A DNA stretch of 56,843 nucleotides from Lachnospiraceae bacterium (GTDB lineage Bacteria > Bacillota > Clostridia > Lachnospirales > Lachnospiraceae). The notes under the pieces are model-generated. The model did not search any database. It was given only the letters and a program-made list of their open reading frames with translations, and was not told where the DNA came from. A program made the translations under genes and the position numbers. The stretch is taken from NCBI GenBank assembly GCA_017509985.1, contig JAFWOE010000022.1:1-56843 (forward strand), given 5' to 3'. Below are positions 52,405 through 56,843 of this stretch, in pieces (within the stretch, counting starts at the first letter, position 1; each line of letters starts with the position of its first letter).

Positions 52405-52987
52405 CGAATCCGCACCTCCTTAATTTTTTTATCGCTTCCCGGTATCTCCAGGTAACGGTGCCCATGGGGACTTTCAATACTTTTGAGATCTCACTGAATG
52501 TCAGGTCTCCGGCAAATTTCAAATGGATGATCTCGCGTTCCGGCTCATTCAGTGTTTTCAGCGCTTCTTTCAGCGTCAGGCTGTTGACGAGTTCTTCTTC
52601 AAAGCCTCCATCGGCGCCTCCGTAGCGGTCGTCGGCCTGCGCCAGTTCGGAATTCTCACGGTAAGCCGCATTCTCCTCTTCCTCGCTGCCTCCGGAAAGC
52701 GACATCGGGATCTCCCTGCCGCGCTTCCGCATGTAATCAATGGACATATTCCGTGCAACAGCAGCGATATATGCCTTATGGCCGGAGCCCGGACGATACT
52801 TCCCGGCTGTGTTCCACAGCCGGATAAAAAATTCGCTCGTCAGATCTTCGGCATCTTCCCGGCTTCCCACCACATTCAGAACGATCCGGAAGATATACGG
52901 CAGATAAGCTTCATAAACCGCCCGCAGCCCTTCTCGGTCGCCTTTCAGTATTCTTTTTATGCATTTATCGAATTCACGTTCTGTCAC
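52391..52987 (-). CDS. ECF-type RNA polymerase sigma factor
   Basis: The 198-residue sigma-70 family protein has region 2 (LPYIFRIVLNVVGSREDAEDLTSEFFIRLWN) and region 4 (LNEPEREIIHLKFAGDLTFSEISKVLKVPMGTVTWRYREAIKKL), joined by an acidic, flexible linker. Region 3 and region 1 are missing, as in extracytoplasmic-function sigmas. It leads a three-gene set with the overlapping anti-sigma gene and the VWA lipoprotein. The target promoters cannot be read without comparison. Confidence 0.93.
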   Translation of the reverse strand: MTEREFDKCIKRILKGDREGLRAVYEAYLPYIFRIVLNVVGSREDAEDLTSEFFIRLWNTAGKYRPGSGHKAYIAAVARNMSIDYMRKRGREIPMSLSGGSEEEENAAYRENSELAQADDRYGGADGGFEEELVNSLTLKEALKTLNEPEREIIHLKFAGDLTFSEISKVLKVPMGTVTWRYREAIKKLRRCGFDERS

Positions 52988-53209
52988 TGTCTGTTCTCTT
53001 TATAATATACGATCCGGAACGATCCGTTTATGGAACTGTTTTCGCGGGTTATTGCATTTCCGGGTTCCCTTTTGGATTGATAAACCCGGAGCGTAATGAT
53101 AGAATAATCTTGCCTGTCCGGCAGCCGGTCCAAGCGCATCCGGCCCTGCTGAAACTCTTTTCATCACCGGACTATGCATCATAATAACACCTTGTTGAAA
53201 GAAAAGACA

Positions 53210-54112
53210 ATGAATATTACCGTTATTGGAACCATTTTCACGGATATCAAGGGGCATCCTTTCGAAAAGTTCATGCCGGAAGGCCGGAACGCCGGCTGCA
53301 TTGAATATGTTCACGGCGGCGTCGCGAGAAACATAGCGGAAGATCTTGCATATCTTGGAGACAAACCGCTGTTCGTATCCCTTTGCGAACCTGGCGGCTT
53401 CGGAGACGAAGTCCTTTCCCGGCTGGACGATGCCGGTGTCGATACCCGTTTTATTCAACGAAAGGCCCGCGGATCGGGTACCTGGCTCGCGGTTTTTGAC
53501 GAGAACGGAAATGTCTTTTCTTCAATCTCCGCAAGAGCCGATCTGGATCCGCTGGCGGATATACTGGACGCACACCATAAAGAGATCTTCGGAACTGCGG
53601 ACCTGGTCATCCTCGAAATCGATATTGATGAAAAAGCGGTCCGGAAGACTTTTGAATATGCGGAAAAATACAATATAAAAGTCTGCTGTGCCGTCGCTAC
53701 CATGAGCCACGCTCTCAATAAAACAGAGTATCTTAAAAAAGCGGAGGTCTTTATCTGTAACCAGCAGGAAGCAGGCATGCTTCTGAAGCGGGACCTGGGT
53801 GCCCATACTCCGGAAGAACTGCTGGAAGTGATCCGGAAAGAGCTTGCAGGAACCGGGCTCGGAAAGCTCGTTGTCACCCTGTCGGAAAACGGCTCGGTCT
53901 ATGCTGACTGCAGCGGAAGCTTCGGGATCTGCCCTGCAATACCGGCGGAAACCGTCGACAGCACCGGCGCCGGAGACAGCTACTGTGCCGGATTCTGCGC
54001 CTCTTACTGCCGGGAAGCAGACCTGGAAAAAGCCTGTGAAGCAGGCACCAAGATCTCCTCTTTTGTAGTTGCCAGTGAGAATAACGTCTATACCGGACCC
54101 GCGTTCTATTAG
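53210..54112 (+). CDS. PfkB-family sugar/nucleoside kinase
   Basis: The 300-residue ribokinase-fold enzyme starts NITVIGTIFTDIKG, contains the PfkB signature 1 region (EYVHGGVARNIAEDLAYLG) and signature 2 with the catalytic Asp (DSTGAGDSYCAGF). It phosphorylates a sugar or nucleoside with ATP. I use the ATG at 53210, with GAAAG ahead of it, instead of an ATG at 53174. The stop is 10 bases before the deaminase gene and an S-adenosylhomocysteine hydrolase follows, so adenosine, inosine or another nucleoside is the most plausible substrate. The actual substrate is unproven. Confidence 0.88.
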   Translation: MNITVIGTIFTDIKGHPFEKFMPEGRNAGCIEYVHGGVARNIAEDLAYLGDKPLFVSLCEPGGFGDEVLSRLDDAGVDTRFIQRKARGSGTWLAVFDENGNVFSSISARADLDPLADILDAHHKEIFGTADLVILEIDIDEKAVRKTFEYAEKYNIKVCCAVATMSHALNKTEYLKKAEVFICNQQEAGMLLKRDLGAHTPEELLEVIRKELAGTGLGKLVVTLSENGSVYADCSGSFGICPAIPAETVDSTGAGDSYCAGFCASYCREADLEKACEAGTKISSFVVASENNVYTGPAFY

Positions 54113-54122
54113 AAAGGAAAAT

Positions 54123-55385
54123 ATGAATATCAGAATCAGAGGAGCCAAACTGCTCATTTACCGCGAAGGAACATTTACCGTTGAAGAAAAAGATCTTTAT
54201 ATAAAAGACGGCACGATCGTTTCCGTCGGATCGGAAAACATCGATCCGGCAGATCTCTGGGAAGACGTCCATGCCGAAAACAGGCTCGTCATGCCCGGGC
54301 TCATCAATATGCACACCCATGCCTATATGACCTGCCTGAGAAATTATGCTGACGACATACCGTTCGCCGAATGGCTCTTTGACCGGATCGATCCTGCCGA
54401 GGCTCAGATCACTCCCGAAAAAGCTTATGCTTCCAATCTCGTCGCTTTTGCAGAGATGTTCCTGAGCGGGACAACGACCTACGTCGATATGCATATGTTC
54501 CGCGGAATGTCACCAAAAGCGGCTGAAGCAGCCGGCATTCGCGCCTATATCGGCCGAGGCCTCGTCGGCGGGGATCTTTACAAAGACGGCCTTTCCCGTT
54601 TCGAGGAGGCCCTATCCGAAAAAGAAGAATACGAAAGCGATACCATTAAATTTACGCTGGCTCCCCATGCGATCTATACCTGTTCACCGAAATTCTACGA
54701 ACAGGTCTCGGAAGAAGCCGAAAAGCGCGGCCTTCTCAAACAGACCCACCTTTCCGAAAGCCGGACCGAACTATCCGACTGTCTGAAGCAATACGGGAAA
54801 TCGCCGGTGGAGATCATGGCGGAAACCGGTTTCCTGGAGGGAGGAGCAATTCTCGCCCACTGCGTTCAGATGCAGGGCAGGGATATTGCCCTGATCAAAG
54901 GCAGCGGATCGACCGTCGTTACAAATCCGGCCAGCAACGCCAAACTCGGGAACGGTTTTGCGCCGGTCACGGGTTTTGTAAAAGCCGGAGTGAACCTCTG
55001 TCTCGGGACCGACGGTCCGGCGAGCAACAATACCCAGAATATGTTCCGGGAGATGTCCCTTCTCTCCCTGATCCACAAAGGGATCACGGAAGATCCTACA
55101 GCGCTTTCCGCTCAGGAAGTGCTCGCGGCCGTTACAGTCAATGCCGCAAAAGCACTGAAAATGGAAGGGAAGCTGGGCATCATCAAAGAAGGCGCCCTGG
55201 CGGACCTGATCTTCATCGACCTGCTTTCGCCCTCTCTGTTTCCGCAGAACAATATTGTTTCCTCGCTTTGCTATTCCGCATCCGGCTCCGAGGTCTCGGA
55301 CGTCATAATAAACGGAAAATTTGTAATGAAAGACCGAAAACTGCTGACCATAGACCTCACGGAAGCCTTCCACGTGATTTCCTGA
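54123..55385 (+). CDS. Amidohydrolase deaminase of the MtaD/DadD group (5'-methylthioadenosine / S-adenosylhomocysteine deaminase)
   Basis: The 420-residue amidohydrolase has the N-terminal metal motif MPGLINMHTHAYM, the further ligand regions TLAPHAIYTCSP and LKQTHLSES, ILAHCVQM, and the catalytic LCLGTDGPASNNTQN. All active-site parts of the subtype III amidohydrolase fold are seen. It probably deaminates S-adenosylhomocysteine, methylthioadenosine or adenosine. AAAGGA precedes the ATG at 54123. Tight packing with the PfkB kinase (10 bases) and AhcY (33 bases) forms a salvage operon. The exact member cannot be fixed from sequence alone. Confidence 0.9.
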   Translation: MNIRIRGAKLLIYREGTFTVEEKDLYIKDGTIVSVGSENIDPADLWEDVHAENRLVMPGLINMHTHAYMTCLRNYADDIPFAEWLFDRIDPAEAQITPEKAYASNLVAFAEMFLSGTTTYVDMHMFRGMSPKAAEAAGIRAYIGRGLVGGDLYKDGLSRFEEALSEKEEYESDTIKFTLAPHAIYTCSPKFYEQVSEEAEKRGLLKQTHLSESRTELSDCLKQYGKSPVEIMAETGFLEGGAILAHCVQMQGRDIALIKGSGSTVVTNPASNAKLGNGFAPVTGFVKAGVNLCLGTDGPASNNTQNMFREMSLLSLIHKGITEDPTALSAQEVLAAVTVNAAKALKMEGKLGIIKEGALADLIFIDLLSPSLFPQNNIVSSLCYSASGSEVSDVIINGKFVMKDRKLLTIDLTEAFHVIS

Positions 55386-55418
55386 CAATACTGCCTGCCC
55401 GTCAAAGGAGACTGAATC

Positions 55419-56657
55419 ATGAGCAATATCAAAGATGCATCACTGGCGCCCTCCGGCCTGAAGAAAATCGAGTGGGTCCGTTCATTTATGCCGGCCCTCG
55501 GAGAGATCGAAAAGAAATTTGAAGCGGAAAAGCCCTTTAAAGGAATGAAAATCGCTGTTTCCGTCCATCTGGAAGCAAAAACAGCCAATCTGGGCCTTGT
55601 GCTGCAGAAAGGCGGGGCTGAAGTCTTTCTGACCGGATGCAATCCCCTTTCAACACAGGACGACGTTGCTGCTGCCGTTGCCAGCCTGGGGATCGAAACC
55701 TTCGGCAGATACGGTGTTACCGAAGAAGAATACGAAGAACTCCTGGTACAGACCCTGGCCTGCCACCCTGACCTGATCGTGGACGACGGGGGAGATCTGA
55801 TCAGTCTGCTGTGCGGAAGATGCGCGGAGTATACTGACCGCCTGATCGGCGGCTGCGAAGAAACAACGACCGGGATCCACCGGCTCCATGCGCGGGAAAA
55901 AGCCGGCTCGCTGCCCTGTGCCATGATGGCCGTAAACGACGCAAAGGCCAAGCACTATTATGATAACAAGTACGGTACCGGTCAGTCTGTATGGACTGCG
56001 ATCATGGAAACCACCAATCTGATCGTTGCCGGCAAGACTGTCGTCGTCGCCGGATACGGATGGTGCGGCAAAGGCACCGCCATGCGGGCCAAAGGGATGG
56101 GCGCCAACGTGGTCGTGACCGAGATCGACCCGTTCAAGGCGCTGGACGCCACCATGGACGGCTTCACGATCCTGCCCATGGACGAAGCCGCAAAGATCGG
56201 TGATCTCTTCATTACTGTCACCGGGTGCAGGGATGTCATTACCGAAAAACACTTTGCCGTGATGAAGGACCAGGCAGTCCTCTGCAACGCCGGCCACTTC
56301 GACTGCGAAGTCGACATTGCCGCCCTGAAGCGGATCTGTACAAAACAGGAAGAAAGAAGAAAGAATATCGTCGGATATACACTTTCCGACGGACGCACTT
56401 TGAACGTCCTTGGTGAAGGCCGGCTGGTAAACCTGGCCTGCGGCCCCGGCCATCCCGCCGAGATCATGGACATGTCTTTTGCCGTACAGGCACTGAGCCT
56501 CGAATGGCTGGCTGCGCACAGGGATTCTCTTGAAAAAAGAGTTCTCAATGTACCGGACTCCATCGATGAAGAGATCGGCTGGATGAAGCTGAAAGCCATG
56601 GGACTGGAAATTGACCGGCTCACGCCGGAACAGGAGGCCTATCTGGCCGGATTCTGA
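55419..56657 (+). CDS. ahcY: Adenosylhomocysteinase (short bacterial/archaeal type)
   Basis: The 412-residue NAD enzyme splits S-adenosylhomocysteine into homocysteine and adenosine. Motifs: AVSVHLEAKTANL, the EETTTGIHRL segment, the NDAKAKHYYDNKYGTGQS catalytic Lys/Asp segment, the NAD loop GYGWCGKGTAMRAKGMGA, and MDMSFAVQALSLEWL. The chain ends LTPEQEAYLAGF, without the long KPxxYRY tail of the eukaryal/most bacterial type, as in Thermotoga and methanogens, where S-inosylhomocysteine can be the true substrate. It is the last gene of the operon; an IS begins 50 bases after its stop. Confidence 0.93.
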   Translation: MSNIKDASLAPSGLKKIEWVRSFMPALGEIEKKFEAEKPFKGMKIAVSVHLEAKTANLGLVLQKGGAEVFLTGCNPLSTQDDVAAAVASLGIETFGRYGVTEEEYEELLVQTLACHPDLIVDDGGDLISLLCGRCAEYTDRLIGGCEETTTGIHRLHAREKAGSLPCAMMAVNDAKAKHYYDNKYGTGQSVWTAIMETTNLIVAGKTVVVAGYGWCGKGTAMRAKGMGANVVVTEIDPFKALDATMDGFTILPMDEAAKIGDLFITVTGCRDVITEKHFAVMKDQAVLCNAGHFDCEVDIAALKRICTKQEERRKNIVGYTLSDGRTLNVLGEGRLVNLACGPGHPAEIMDMSFAVQALSLEWLAAHRDSLEKRVLNVPDSIDEEIGWMKLKAMGLEIDRLTPEQEAYLAGF

Positions 56658-56709
56658 TCCGATATATTGCAGGTAGAAAAAAATTACGGAGGGTGGCCGG
56701 ATTGATATG

Positions 56710-56743
56710 TACCCTCTTTACTGGACAACCAGTAAGGAGGGTA
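56710..56743 (+). promoter_or_regulatory. Hairpin that hides the transposase ribosome binding site
   Basis: A 15-bp stem (56710-56724 with 56729-56743, one G-U pair) has loop ACAA. The right arm contains AAGGAGG, the ribosome binding site of the frame at 56751. Transcripts entering from outside would fold this stem and be poorly translated. Confidence 0.75.
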
Positions 56744-56750
56744 TATTCTT

Positions 56751-56843
56751 ATGCGTTATAGTTACAAGTACAAGCGGAAATGCGTCGAACTATACAGGGA
56801 AGGGAAGTGGCCAGAAACTCCGGATGGGATAAAGAATCCGAAA
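56751..56843 (+). CDS. IS3-family transposase OrfA (partial)
   Basis: The frame starts ATG 56751 (MRYSYKYKRKCVELYREGKW) and stays open to the window edge, giving 31 residues. The sequence is basic and matches the beginning of the helix-turn-helix OrfA of IS150-like elements. The ribosome binding site AAGGAGG is inside the stem described separately. Only the N terminus can be seen; OrfB and the -1 frameshift region are beyond the window. Confidence 0.7.
   Translation, partial: MRYSYKYKRKCVELYREGKWPETPDGIKNPK

Larger units (their letters stand above)
56708..56843 (+). mobile_element. IS3-family (IS150-like) insertion sequence, left end, cut by the window
   Basis: The left terminal inverted repeat appears to begin TGTACCCTCTTTACTGGACA (56708-56727), with the TGTAC start and TGGACA end typical of IS150-type ends. 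The transposase OrfA starts at 56751. The right part and a target duplication lie outside the window. The inverted repeat itself forms one arm of a hairpin (56710-56743) that covers the OrfA ribosome binding site. Confidence 0.75.

Overview
The window looks like a chromosomal piece of an anaerobic Gram-positive bacterium of the class Clostridia, probably a gut- or rumen-type Lachnospiraceae/Eubacteriales member. The evidence is the AGGAGG ribosome binding sites on nearly every gene, TG-D type cell-wall surface proteins with SpaA/Cna-B and VaFE repeats, a PPi-type phosphofructokinase, a type III pantothenate kinase, and a Tn1549-like conjugative element. The species cannot be named from the sequence. 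No rRNA, tRNA or CRISPR array was seen.

Positions 1 to about 17.5 kb are the right part of an integrative conjugative element (ICE) that continues off the left edge. Reading from the integrase end it holds: a tyrosine integrase (16086-17393), a tiny ribbon-helix-helix repressor (15851-16024), a divergent surface operon (a Cys/His-rich lipoprotein and a 2595-residue subtilisin/thioester-like/Cna-B/VaFE protein), a small ORF and a replication initiator, a two-gene nuclease pair that looks like defence cargo (a GmrSD-type DUF262/DUF1524 protein and a PD-(D/E)XK protein), PcfB, and a VirD4/TcpA coupling protein cut by the window edge. Palindromes with core TTGTC-N-GACAA lie in the -35/-10 spacers of both the repressor gene and the surface operon. 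In front of the surface operon there are three, with centres exactly 28 bp apart. This is the most system-like regulatory architecture in the window.

Positions 17.5-34.3 kb are chromosome: a response regulator/histidine kinase pair next to the ICE end, PPi-phosphofructokinase, XerD, a LysR regulator, CoaX, a cyclase-family hydrolase followed by a sodium:solute symporter, a 150-bp inverted-repeat element, an EamA transporter, a TM-helix channel-like protein, a purB gene broken by one in-frame TGA, and a second sodium:solute symporter with an unusual repeated promoter and a 5' hairpin, followed by a second LysR regulator.

Positions 34.4-38.6 kb form a catabolic cluster transcribed away from that LysR gene: a beta-keto acid cleavage enzyme, a 3-hydroxyacyl-CoA-dehydrogenase-like enzyme, a cupin and a family I CoA-transferase. 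Together with the symporter this suggests uptake and oxidation of a 3-hydroxy acid of unknown identity. From 38.7 to 46.1 kb there are mostly housekeeping genes: a homocysteine methyltransferase with a leftover of a MetH pterin domain, a PNPOx-like flavoprotein, GlmS, a polysaccharide deacetylase, MscS, an MFS carrier and a membrane-anchored HNH protein.

Positions 46.2-53 kb carry a chromosomal paralogue of the ICE surface protein and an ECF sigma/anti-sigma/VWA-lipoprotein operon. Positions 53.2-56.7 kb are an S-adenosylhomocysteine salvage operon (PfkB kinase, MtaD/DadD-like deaminase, short-type AhcY). The right edge cuts an IS3-family (IS150-like) insertion whose transposase ribosome binding site is folded into a hairpin.
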